In this document: one piece after another, positions 1-5,213 of the stretch | Position numbering within the stretch: the first letter of the stretch is position 1 | How the letters are laid out: each line of letters begins with the position of its first letter | From: DASRWT01 sp046728035 | Lineage (GTDB): Bacteria; Methylomirabilota; Methylomirabilia; Rokubacteriales; CSP1-6 | NCBI GenBank assembly: GCA_046728035.1 | Contig: JBKPDT010000259.1 | Span: 1 to 5,454, forward strand | Length of the DNA: 5,454 nt | Direction of reading: 5' to 3' | Program-made: the position numbers and the translations under genes | Notes under the pieces: generated by a model | Told to the model about the DNA's origin: nothing | Database searches by the model: none | What the model saw: the letters and a program-made list of their open reading frames with translations, nothing else

Positions 1-138
1 GGGCTCTCGCGCCGCGGCCGCTTGTGGGTCTACGTCAGTGCCGGCACGGGGACGTGGGGTCCGCCCGTGCGCCTCGGCACGAGGCCGGAGCTCACCCTCC
101 TGCGCCTCGTGGCCGCGAACGGACCGCGCCGCCGCTAG
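1..138 (+). CDS. Metallophosphoesterase, C-terminal end (5'-truncated by window)
   Basis: The open frame entering at base 1 gives 45 residues and ends with TAG at 136-138. It contains YVSAGTGTWGPPVRLG followed by RPELTLLRLV. This matches the typical tail of YkuE-like calcineurin-type phosphoesterases, where a Tyr-Val-x-x-Gly-x-Gly-Thr-x-Gly-Pro-Pro-x-Arg segment precedes a Pro-Glu-(Leu/Ile)-Thr-Leu-Leu strand. Members hydrolyse phosphoester bonds with a dinuclear metal centre, and several act on membrane lipid intermediates. The catalytic Asp/His/Asn motifs and the GHxHGGQ-type block lie upstream of the window, so activity cannot be judged. The last residues (NGPRRR) are an ordinary basic tail. 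The family call rests on this C-terminal signature only; the exact substrate is unknown. Confidence 0.78.
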   Translation, partial: GLSRRGRLWVYVSAGTGTWGPPVRLGTRPELTLLRLVAANGPRRR

Positions 139-195
139 CCGACGGCGGCCTTGGAGCACCTCCTTTCCTTCCGGCGCGTTTGTTAAGCTCGGGGC

Positions 196-309
196 GTGCA
201 GTCGGACGATCTGCAGATCTTCCTCGCCGTCGCCCAGGGCGGCAGCCTACGCAAGCGGCGCGGCGCTCTGACTCGGCGTCTTCACGGGGATAGCGTGCGC
301 GTCCCGTGA
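196..309 (+). pseudogene. Possible decayed N-terminus of a LysR-type regulator
   Basis: A GTG at 196, preceded by a GGGG run at 191-194, opens a 37-codon frame beginning VQSDDLQIFLAVAQGGSL. This resembles helix 1 of the LysR winged helix-turn-helix (DLxxFLAVAxxGSL). The frame then becomes Arg-rich and stops at 307-309. The expected continuation appears in other frames: TQAARR at 249-266 in the frame one base back, and LGVFTGIA at 272-295 in the third frame. The family pattern there is roughly xAARxLGVSxxxVSRRI. This suggests a regulator gene that lost its frame twice and was cut off where dinB begins. It is very short, so chance resemblance in GC-rich DNA is possible. The rest of the gap, 139-195, shows nothing else convincing. 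Confidence 0.33.
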
Positions 310-1382
310 GGATCGTCGCGCACGTGGACATGGACGCCTTCTACGCCGCCGTCGAGGCGCAGCGGGATCCCGCGCTACGAGACCGGCCGCTCGTGGTCGG
401 CGCCGATCCCAAGGAGGGCCACGGCCGAGGAGTGGTGACGGCGGCGAGCTACGCGGCCCGACGGTACGGCATCCGCTCGGCCTTGCCGATCTCGCGGGCC
501 TGGCGCCTGGCGGAGGTCGCGCGTCGCCGGGGCGAGCCCGAGACGATCTTCGTCCGTGACGATCACGCCCTCTATCGGGAAGTCTCGGCGCGGATCATGG
601 CGATCGTCGCCGCGGCCGGCGACGCCTTCCAGAAGACCAGCGTCGACGAGGGGTATCTCGAGCTCTCGTCCCTCGGCAGCTTCGACCTTGCCGTCGAGCG
701 CGCCCGCCGGCTGAAGGCGGAGATCGTGAGCCAGGAAGGGCTGACCGCCTCGGTGGGCATAGGACCCAACAAGCTCGTCGCCAAGATCGCCTCGGATTTC
801 GACAAGCCCGACGGCCTCACGGTCGTGCGAGCGGAGGAGGTCCAGGCCTTTCTCGATCCGTTGCGGATCCGGGTCATCCCGGGGATCGGACCCAAGACGG
901 AGCATTTCCTGCACGAGCGTCACATCCGGACCGTCGCGGATCTCAGGACGCTCGAGCGGGCGCAGCTCGCGGAGTGGTTCGGCCGTTGGGGCGAGGACCT
1001 CTTCGCCAAGGCCCGCGGTATCTCGGAGAGCGCGGTGTCGAACGATCGGGAGCGCAAGTCCGTCGGCGAGCAGGAGACCTTCGAAGTCGACACCCTGGAC
1101 GCGACGTTCGTGCTGGAGCGCGCCCGTGCGCTGGCCCGGACGGTGTGGAGCCGGCTCGAGGGCCACGGCTTCCGTGCGTTCCGGACGGTCACGGTGACCG
1201 TCCGCTTCGAGAATTTCATCACCTTTGCGCGCTCGCGGACCGGCCGTGAGGCGTGGACGAGCGAGGAGGCCTTGTGCGCGGAGGCGCTCGAGCTACTCCT
1301 GCCCTTCCTCGACGACCGCGAGAATCCCCGGCACCGCAAGCTCCGCCTCATCGGCGTCCGCGCGGAGAAGCTCTGCCGTTGA
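306..1382 (+). CDS. dinB: DNA polymerase IV (Y-family translesion polymerase)
   Basis: This 358-residue Y-family polymerase copies damaged DNA without proofreading. The N-terminus has HVDMDAFYAAVE (residues 6-17), where Asp8 is a metal ligand and Tyr13 sits at the ribonucleotide-excluding steric gate. SVDEGYLE (112-119) supplies the catalytic Asp114-Glu115. SVGIGPNKLVAKIASD (149-164) is the palm/thumb signature, and IPGIGPK (191-197) is the helix-hairpin-helix. The little-finger domain occupies roughly 240-350. The start is GTG 306; the preceding in-frame TAG at 291-293 rules out a longer protein, and no strong ribosome-binding site is seen. The protein ends at IGVRAEKLCR without the QxxLxLF-like sliding-clamp peptide common at DinB C-termini. 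It is convergent with the acetyltransferase gene, with a 30-bp gap. No LexA-type operator was recognised upstream. The family assignment is firm. Confidence 0.96.
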   Translation: MRIVAHVDMDAFYAAVEAQRDPALRDRPLVVGADPKEGHGRGVVTAASYAARRYGIRSALPISRAWRLAEVARRRGEPETIFVRDDHALYREVSARIMAIVAAAGDAFQKTSVDEGYLELSSLGSFDLAVERARRLKAEIVSQEGLTASVGIGPNKLVAKIASDFDKPDGLTVVRAEEVQAFLDPLRIRVIPGIGPKTEHFLHERHIRTVADLRTLERAQLAEWFGRWGEDLFAKARGISESAVSNDRERKSVGEQETFEVDTLDATFVLERARALARTVWSRLEGHGFRAFRTVTVTVRFENFITFARSRTGREAWTSEEALCAEALELLLPFLDDRENPRHRKLRLIGVRAEKLCR

Positions 1383-1412
1383 TTCGCCTTCTCCCGGGCC
1401 GGAGGAAGAGCG

Positions 1413-2312
1413 CTAGTAGAGGATGGGCCCCGAGGGGAGGTAGAGCTCGGGCCGGCCGAACGGTCGCGAGGCCATGAACAGCGTCGGGTCGCCGATGCGG
1501 AAGCCGGAGCCGACCAGCGCCTCGAGCAAGGAAGCGCAGGCGCCGGGGACGCGCATCGTCACGTTTCCACCGTCGCTGGCGCCTGCCGCCGCCGCGGCCG
1601 CCACCGCCTGGAGGAGCGCCGTCTCGTCGCGCCCCGCCGCCGGCCCGATCCGCTCCCCCCGCCGGTAGGCGAAGGCGGCGGGCTCGCCGCCGCGCTCGAT
1701 CGCCACCGCCGCGCCGCCGTCGTCGCGCCAGTGAGTCAAGTCGTCGGCGCGGCCGTAGCCGAAGACCTCGGCGGTCAGCTTCTCAGCGGCGCCGGGATCG
1801 CACGGCAACTCCCGCTCCCGCGCGTCGAGCCCGACCCGCGCCTTGAGCCGCGTCACCGCCGCGGCATCCGCATCCAGGCGGTAGATCGGCCAGCGCGGCG
1901 CCATCCCAGCCATCACGTAGCGGGCCTGGGCGCGCGGGTCGAGCGTGGCCCAGGTACAGCGCACCTCCGCCCCGCGCGCCTCACCGTAGGCCAGCGCCCG
2001 CTCGAGCAGCGCCCGCCCCACGCCCCGCCCCTGGTTGCCGGGGAGCACGAAGAACATGGAGAGGTACCACACCCGGCCGCGGACCAGAGCCGAGACCATG
2101 CCATGAATCCGCCCGTCCTCGACGGCGCAGAAGTAGCCGTCGGGGTCGCTGGCCAGCCCCGCTCTGGCATCGCTCGGCGCCGGGGCGTCGGCCGGCCTCG
2201 TCGGCCTGCCCCCCCTGCGTGCCAGGAGGTCGTTGCTCGCGGCGACGTGCACCCGCCAGACCTCCTCGAGGTCGTCCGGCCGGACCTTGCGGATATGCGG
2301 CTCGCCGCTCAC
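1413..2312 (-). CDS. GNAT-family N-acetyltransferase, two-part
   Basis: This 299-residue protein begins with IRKVRPDDLEEVWRV (residues 7-21), a standard GNAT entry. It has a complete acetyl-CoA site at 84-105: a beta-strand LSMFFVLP followed by the pyrophosphate loop Q94-G95-R96-G97-V98-G99 and helix RALLERAL. The second half (about 150-299) keeps a GNAT-like rhythm, ending in LFMASRPFGRPELYLPSGP, but lacks a Q/RxxGxG loop. It is probably a degenerate second GNAT fold, as in tandem GNATs. The acceptor substrate is unknown. The start is GTG 2312-2310, with an in-frame TAA just upstream; no good ribosome-binding site is visible. It lies 35 bp downstream of yceI on the same strand, so the two are probably co-transcribed. 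An Ala-rich linker near residues 237-247 is low complexity. Confidence 0.88.
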   Translation of the reverse strand: MSGEPHIRKVRPDDLEEVWRVHVAASNDLLARRGGRPTRPADAPAPSDARAGLASDPDGYFCAVEDGRIHGMVSALVRGRVWYLSMFFVLPGNQGRGVGRALLERALAYGEARGAEVRCTWATLDPRAQARYVMAGMAPRWPIYRLDADAAAVTRLKARVGLDARERELPCDPGAAEKLTAEVFGYGRADDLTHWRDDGGAAVAIERGGEPAAFAYRRGERIGPAAGRDETALLQAVAAAAAAGASDGGNVTMRVPGACASLLEALVGSGFRIGDPTLFMASRPFGRPELYLPSGPILY

Positions 2313-2347
2313 GGACGCATCTTAACGGTGGCGACGTCGGGTCGCGT

Positions 2348-2893
2348 TCAGTCCTGCCGCGCGGCGAGGATCACGATCGAGATGTTTACCCGCTCGCCGA
2401 GGTAGGGGCCGCCGGTGTCCAGTGCGGCGTTCCAGGTGACGCCGAACTGGCTGCGATCGACAGCGGTCTCGGCCCGGAAGGCGGCCGAGACCTTCTTGCT
2501 GAAGGGGTGGACGCCCTGACCGAGGAAGTGGGTGTCGAGGACGACCGGCTTGGTGACGCCGTGGATGGTGAGGTCGCCCGCAACCTTCCAGCGCGTGGCG
2601 TCGGTCGGCTCCACCCGCGTGCTCCGGAAGCTGATGGTCGGATGGTCGTTGCCGCCGAGCAGGTCGGCCTCCATGAGGCGGCTCATGAGGCGCTCGTTGG
2701 TCACGTCCACGCTGTTCACGGGAATGGAGGCGGTGACCGACGCCCGCTCGGGATGGGCGGGATCGAACCTCAACGCCCCTTCCAGGTTGCGGAACCCCGT
2801 CCGGTACGTGGTGAACCCCATGTAGGCCAGGGAGAACTCGGCGCTCGAGTGCACGGGGTCGATCGTCCAGGTGGGTTGCTCGGCGGTGGCCAC
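2348..2893 (-). CDS. YceI-family (lipocalin-like) protein, cytoplasmic form
   Basis: This 181-residue protein starts WTIDPVHSSAEFSLAYMGF (residues 9-27), the hallmark of YceI domains. It continues with the other family blocks: HPTISFRSTRV (84-94), GDLTIHGVTKPVVLD (106-120) and a C-terminal FGVTWNAALDTGG segment. YceI proteins form an extended lipocalin-like barrel that binds long isoprenoid or amide lipids; Escherichia coli YceI is periplasmic and base-induced. The start chosen is GTG 2893-2891 because AGGAGG (2904-2899) lies 5 bases upstream and the conserved fold begins at once. A longer frame to ATG 3001 would only add an Arg-rich, non-conserved stretch. With this start there is no signal peptide, so a cytoplasmic location is inferred. 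It is divergent from the selenoprotein gene and upstream of the acetyltransferase gene. Confidence 0.95.
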   Translation of the reverse strand: MATAEQPTWTIDPVHSSAEFSLAYMGFTTYRTGFRNLEGALRFDPAHPERASVTASIPVNSVDVTNERLMSRLMEADLLGGNDHPTISFRSTRVEPTDATRWKVAGDLTIHGVTKPVVLDTHFLGQGVHPFSKKVSAAFRAETAVDRSQFGVTWNAALDTGGPYLGERVNISIVILAARQD

Positions 2894-2898
2894 GGCGT

Positions 2899-2904
2899 CC
2901 TCCT
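2899..2904 (-). promoter_or_regulatory. Ribosome-binding site of yceI
   Basis: AGGAGG on the minus strand lies 5 bases before GTG 2893-2891. It is the strongest reason to choose that start over upstream candidates. Its first three bases overlap the proximal arm of an inverted repeat (2902-2908). Confidence 0.85.
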
Positions 2905-2946
2905 GTCGCGCTCGGGTGCGGGGCTGGTGTCGTCGACAGGCCCGAG
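2902..2946. repeat. Two interleaved inverted repeats upstream of yceI
   Basis: CCTGTCG (2902-2908) is complementary to CGACAGG (2934-2940), and CTCGGG (2911-2916) is complementary to CCCGAG (2941-2946). The arms alternate A-B-A'-B'. In RNA this order would allow an H-type pseudoknot; in DNA it could be paired operator half-sites. One arm covers half of the yceI ribosome-binding site. The arms are seen directly; any function is inferred, and short arms can arise by chance in GC-rich DNA. Confidence 0.4.
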
Positions 2947-2950
2947 CATA
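2945..2950 (-). promoter_or_regulatory. Possible -10 element for the yceI-acetyltransferase operon
   Basis: TATGCT on the minus strand matches TATAAT at four of six positions and lies about 50 bases before the yceI start. No matching -35 hexamer is evident at the right spacing, so this is a weak call. Confidence 0.3.
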
Positions 2951-2977
2951 CCCCAAGTGGCGGCCGGCGCACGGCTC

Positions 2978-3006
2978 TTGACCGGACGTGGCGCGCCGCA
3001 TAGCCT
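2978..3006 (+). promoter_or_regulatory. Possible sigma70-type promoter of the selenoprotein gene
   Basis: TTGACC (2978-2983) is a good -35 hexamer. After 17 bases comes TAGCCT (3001-3006), a poor -10 with three of six matches. The predicted start would fall just before the ribosome-binding site at 3012-3019, giving a very short leader. The region resembles the one before the acyl-CoA synthetase gene (CTTGAC, then CGGACG). Confidence 0.4.
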
Positions 3007-3011
3007 GACGT

Positions 3012-3019
3012 GGAGGAGG
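3012..3019 (+). promoter_or_regulatory. Ribosome-binding site of the selenoprotein gene
   Basis: GGAGGAGG is followed by 5 bases and then ATG 3025. This fixes the start at 3025 rather than at the in-frame GTG 3010, which would overlap the ribosome-binding site. Confidence 0.85.
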
Positions 3020-3024
3020 TGTCC

Positions 3025-3579
3025 ATGCTCGAAGGGAAAACGCGCATCCCGCCGCTCGACGTCGAGACGCTCCCGGACGACCTGCGCGAAGTGCTCGAGG
3101 AACAGCGCAAGCTCCGGGGCGCGCCGCTCTATCCGTACCTCTTCTACGCGCGCAACCCGGCGTTCTTCCGCGCCGCGCAGGGGATGTGGACCGCCCTCCA
3201 GCAACACACGAAGCGCGTGCCCGGTACGCTCAGGGCGCTGCTCAACCGTCGCGTCGCCTGGTGGAACGGCTGCGAGTTCTGACAGGACGTCAACGCTGCC
3301 GTGGGCAGCAGGCTCGGGGTCTCGACGGAGAAGCTGGAGACGCTCAACGACTACGCCAAGAGCCCGCTCTTCAGCGACGCGGAGAAGGTGGCGCTCGAAT
3401 ACGCCGACGCGATCACGGACACGCGCCGCGACGTCGAGGACGAGCTGTTCGCGCGCGTGCAACAGCACTACGACGACGACACCATCGCGGAGCTGACGAT
3501 GATCATCGCGTGGGAGAACGCGTCCTCGCGCTTCAACCGGGCGTTCCGCATCCCATCGCAAGGGTTCTGGAAGCGATGA
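3025..3579 (+). CDS. AhpD/carboxymuconolactone decarboxylase-family selenoprotein (CxxU), TGA 3280-3282 read as Sec
   Basis: Read through TGA 3280-3282, this gene gives 184 residues of one continuous frame. The N-terminal part runs through LRALLNRRVAWWNGC (69-83), the helix before the family redox motif. The second part, QDVNAAVGSRLGVS (87-100) to AWENASSRFNRAF and SQGFWK, is typical of the rest of the fold. The TGA falls at residue 86, exactly the second Cys of CxxC, giving Cys83-Glu-Phe-Sec86. Cys83 is the only cysteine. AhpD-fold enzymes use this pair for peroxide reduction or thiol-disulfide exchange; others in the superfamily are decarboxylases. By alignment with mycobacterial AhpD (Glu118, Cys130, Cys133, His137), the relay Glu and His are Ala71 and Asn90 here. 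A SECIS-like hairpin lies at 3295-3309. The substrate is unknown, probably a peroxide or disulfide. The alternative is a nonsense mutation or base-call error of a Cys codon. Confidence 0.86.
3280..3282 (+). other. In-frame UGA, probable selenocysteine codon (Sec86)
   Basis: TGA lies between TTC (Phe85) and CAG (Gln87) with no frame change, at the conserved second Cys position of CxxC. TGA serves as an ordinary stop for dinB, yceI, this gene and the acyl-CoA synthetase, so context-dependent recoding is needed. The downstream hairpin can supply that context. Confidence 0.82.
3295..3309 (+). promoter_or_regulatory. SECIS-like hairpin directing Sec insertion
   Basis: GCTGCC-GTG-GGCAGC forms a perfect 6-bp stem with a 3-base loop, or a 5-bp stem with loop CGTGG. 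Eighteen bases separate the TGA from the loop G at 3301. The bacterial SECIS model asks for a stem-loop about 16-37 bases after UGA with G in the first two loop positions, and Escherichia coli fdhF, as recalled, has the same 18-base spacing. The stem uses GCT for Ala91, the only GCT among 20 Ala codons in the gene; GCC or GCG would break a pair. Binding by SelB is inferred. Confidence 0.68.
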
Positions 3580-3643
3580 GCGATCAGCCGCACGGGCTCT
3601 GCTCTGCGTTTCGGTAACACTTGTTTTGAGGGTGATCGCCGAC

Positions 3644-3672
3644 TTGACGGACGCGGGGCGGGGGGGCAGTAT
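3644..3672 (+). promoter_or_regulatory. Possible promoter of the acyl-CoA synthetase-thioesterase operon
   Basis: TTGACG (3644-3649) is a good -35 hexamer. CAGTAT (3667-3672), 17 bases later, is a weak -10. Transcription would begin at or within a few bases of ATG 3681, giving a leaderless or nearly leaderless mRNA. That fits the absence of a well-placed ribosome-binding site; the nearest G-run ends 14 bases upstream at 3666. Confidence 0.35.
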
Positions 3673-3677
3673 CTGCC
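3665..3677. repeat. Short perfect inverted repeat before the acyl-CoA synthetase start
   Basis: GGCAG-TAT-CTGCC is a 5-bp inverted repeat around a 3-base centre. It ends three bases before ATG 3681 and covers the candidate -10. It could be a small operator or an mRNA hairpin at the start codon. It is too short to assign to any regulator family. Confidence 0.35.
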
Positions 3678-3680
3678 GAA

Positions 3681-5213
3681 ATGCTGCCCGACAACCTCGG
3701 CTATCTCTTCGACACCGCGTGTGCGCTGACCCCCTCCAAGCCGGCGGTGTTCCAGGGCGACACCGTGCTCACCTACGCGGACCTGGACGGCCGCGCCAAC
3801 CGGGTCGCGAACGCCCTGGCCGCGCTGGGGGTGACCGCCGGCGACCGCGTCGCCCTGCTGTTCAACAACGACTTCCGCTTCCTCGAGACGCTCTTCGGCA
3901 CCATGCGGCTCGGCGCGGTGGCGGTGCCGCTCAACATCAGGATGGGCGACGAGGCGCTGCGGTACGTCGCGGAGGACTCCGAGGCGGCGGTGCTGGTGGC
4001 CAATGCCGCGCTGGCCGAGCGCGGGCGGATGCTGGCCGCGCAGGTCTCGGCCATCAAGCACGTAATCGCCGACGGGCCCGCGGCTGACGGCGCGCTGGCC
4101 TACGAGAGCGTGCTGGCCGCCGCGGCGCCTACGCTGGCCCGCCGCGCCACCGCCTTCGACGAGACGTGCATGCAGCCCTACACGTCGGGCTCCACCGGCC
4201 GGCCCAAGGGCGTGCTGCTGACCCACGGCGGGCAGATCTGGAACGCCGACATCCTGCGCAAGGCGCTGCTCGCCGACGACACGGAGCGTGCCCTGATCGC
4301 GGTGCCGCTCTACCACAAGAACGCGATGGCGGGGGCGGTGAAGCCGTTCCTCCTCGCGGGGGGCTCGCTCGTGATCCTGCCCGGCTTCGACGCGCTCGAG
4401 GTCATCCGTGCCATCGACCGTTATCGGGTGACCTACCTGACCGGCGTGCCCGCGATGTACAAGATGATCCTCGTCGAGAAGGACGCGCTCGCCCGCCACG
4501 ACGTCACCAGCGTGCGCTACGCGGTGTGCGGCTCGGCCGAGGTGCCCGAGGAGCTGCTGGACGAGTTCCGCCGCGTCTTCGGCGCGCCGATCGGGGAGAG
4601 CTACGGGCTCACCGAGGGCGGCCCGGTGCCGATCGTGAACACGCGCTGGGGGCTCAAGAAGCGCAACTCGTGTGGGCTGGCCTTCCCGGGCTGCGACGTG
4701 CGCCTGGTGGACGAGGGCGACCGTGACGTGGGCGTGGACGACGTGGGCGAGCTGGTCACCCGTAACCCGGGGCTGGCCAAGGGCTACTGGAAGCTGCCGG
4801 AGGCGACCGCCAGGAAATTCCGCGGTGGCTGGCTCTACACCGGCGACCTCATGCGCCGGGACGCCGACGGTTACTACTACTTCGTGGGACGCCGCGACGA
4901 CATGATCAACGTGGCCGGCGAGAACGTGTACCCCAAGGAAGTGGAGGACATCCTGCTCCAGCATCCGAACCTGCGGGACGCCTGCGTGGTGCCGGCGCCC
5001 CACGACGTCAAGGGCGAGGTGCCGATTGCCTTCGTGGTCGAGCGCGAACCCGGGAAGACCACCGAGGACGACGTCCGCCGCTTCTTCCTGGAGCGTGGCG
5101 CGCCCTACGCCCACCCTCGCAAGGTCGTCTTTCTGGATGCCCTGCCGCTCGGCGGCACCGGCAAGATCGACCGCACGGGGCTCAAGGCGCGTGCGCGGGA
5201 GCCCGCGCAATGA
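3681..5213 (+). CDS. Acyl-CoA synthetase (class I adenylate-forming, AMP-binding)
   Basis: This 510-residue ligase activates a carboxylic acid with ATP to an acyl-adenylate, then transfers it to CoA. All core motifs are present: P-loop YTSGSTGRPKG (167-177); YGLTE (308-312) in the acyl/AMP pocket; YTGD (386-389), whose Asp389 binds the ribose; the hinge region GRRDDMINVAGENVYP (403-418) with Arg404; and GGTGKID (491-497), whose Lys495 catalyses adenylation. The length is normal for FadD/FadD13-like ligases and an intact enzyme is expected. No signal peptide or membrane segment is evident, so it is probably cytosolic. The acid cannot be read from sequence; medium- or long-chain fatty, cyclic or aromatic acids are all possible. 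The start is ATG 3681, where the conserved N-terminal helix begins. The stop overlaps the start of the thioesterase gene (ATGA), implying coupled translation. Confidence 0.95.
   Translation: MLPDNLGYLFDTACALTPSKPAVFQGDTVLTYADLDGRANRVANALAALGVTAGDRVALLFNNDFRFLETLFGTMRLGAVAVPLNIRMGDEALRYVAEDSEAAVLVANAALAERGRMLAAQVSAIKHVIADGPAADGALAYESVLAAAAPTLARRATAFDETCMQPYTSGSTGRPKGVLLTHGGQIWNADILRKALLADDTERALIAVPLYHKNAMAGAVKPFLLAGGSLVILPGFDALEVIRAIDRYRVTYLTGVPAMYKMILVEKDALARHDVTSVRYAVCGSAEVPEELLDEFRRVFGAPIGESYGLTEGGPVPIVNTRWGLKKRNSCGLAFPGCDVRLVDEGDRDVGVDDVGELVTRNPGLAKGYWKLPEATARKFRGGWLYTGDLMRRDADGYYYFVGRRDDMINVAGENVYPKEVEDILLQHPNLRDACVVPAPHDVKGEVPIAFVVEREPGKTTEDDVRRFFLERGAPYAHPRKVVFLDALPLGGTGKIDRTGLKARAREPAQ

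Noticed and set aside
131..165. Terminator-like hairpin GCCGC/GCGGC (131-135 with 145-149) after the phosphoesterase stop
   Set aside because: The stem is only 5 bp with a 9-base loop overlapping the stop codon, and no true T-run follows; such pairings are common in GC-rich DNA.
2348..3001. Longer yceI start at ATG 3001, adding 36 residues
   Set aside because: The extension is Arg-rich, resembles no signal peptide, and would place the strong AGGAGG inside the gene; GTG 2893 is better supported.
3025..3282. An 85-residue protein ending at TGA, with a second gene starting at GTG 3301
   Set aside because: The two pieces are halves of one conserved domain in the same frame, 3301 has no ribosome-binding site, and the TGA replaces an expected Cys. 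A recoded single gene explains the data better.
2219..3496. A 425-codon plus-strand open frame across yceI and the selenoprotein gene
   Set aside because: It crosses the divergent control region and two well-supported genes in the wrong frame or strand; its product is Arg/Ser/Pro-rich without domain signatures.
3025..3579. Nonsense-mutation pseudogene
   Set aside because: Possible, but there is no other lesion, the TGA is at the one position where Sec is chemically expected, and a SECIS-like hairpin sits at the right distance. Retained only as the alternative.
3586..3598. AGCC/GGCT hairpin after the selenoprotein stop as a terminator
   Set aside because: The stem is only 4 bp and the T-rich stretch at 3621-3627 is too far away.
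3576..3617. A 13-codon frame starting with ATGA overlap at the end of the selenoprotein gene
   Set aside because: It is too short, has no recognisable sequence, and the overlap arises simply from the stop context; at most a trace of a lost gene.
3468..5210. A 580-codon open frame on the minus strand opposite the acyl-CoA synthetase
   Set aside because: It mirrors codon positions of a gene with all class I ligase motifs; the translation is low-complexity Arg/His/Val-rich with no recognisable domain, as expected for a GC-rich antisense frame.
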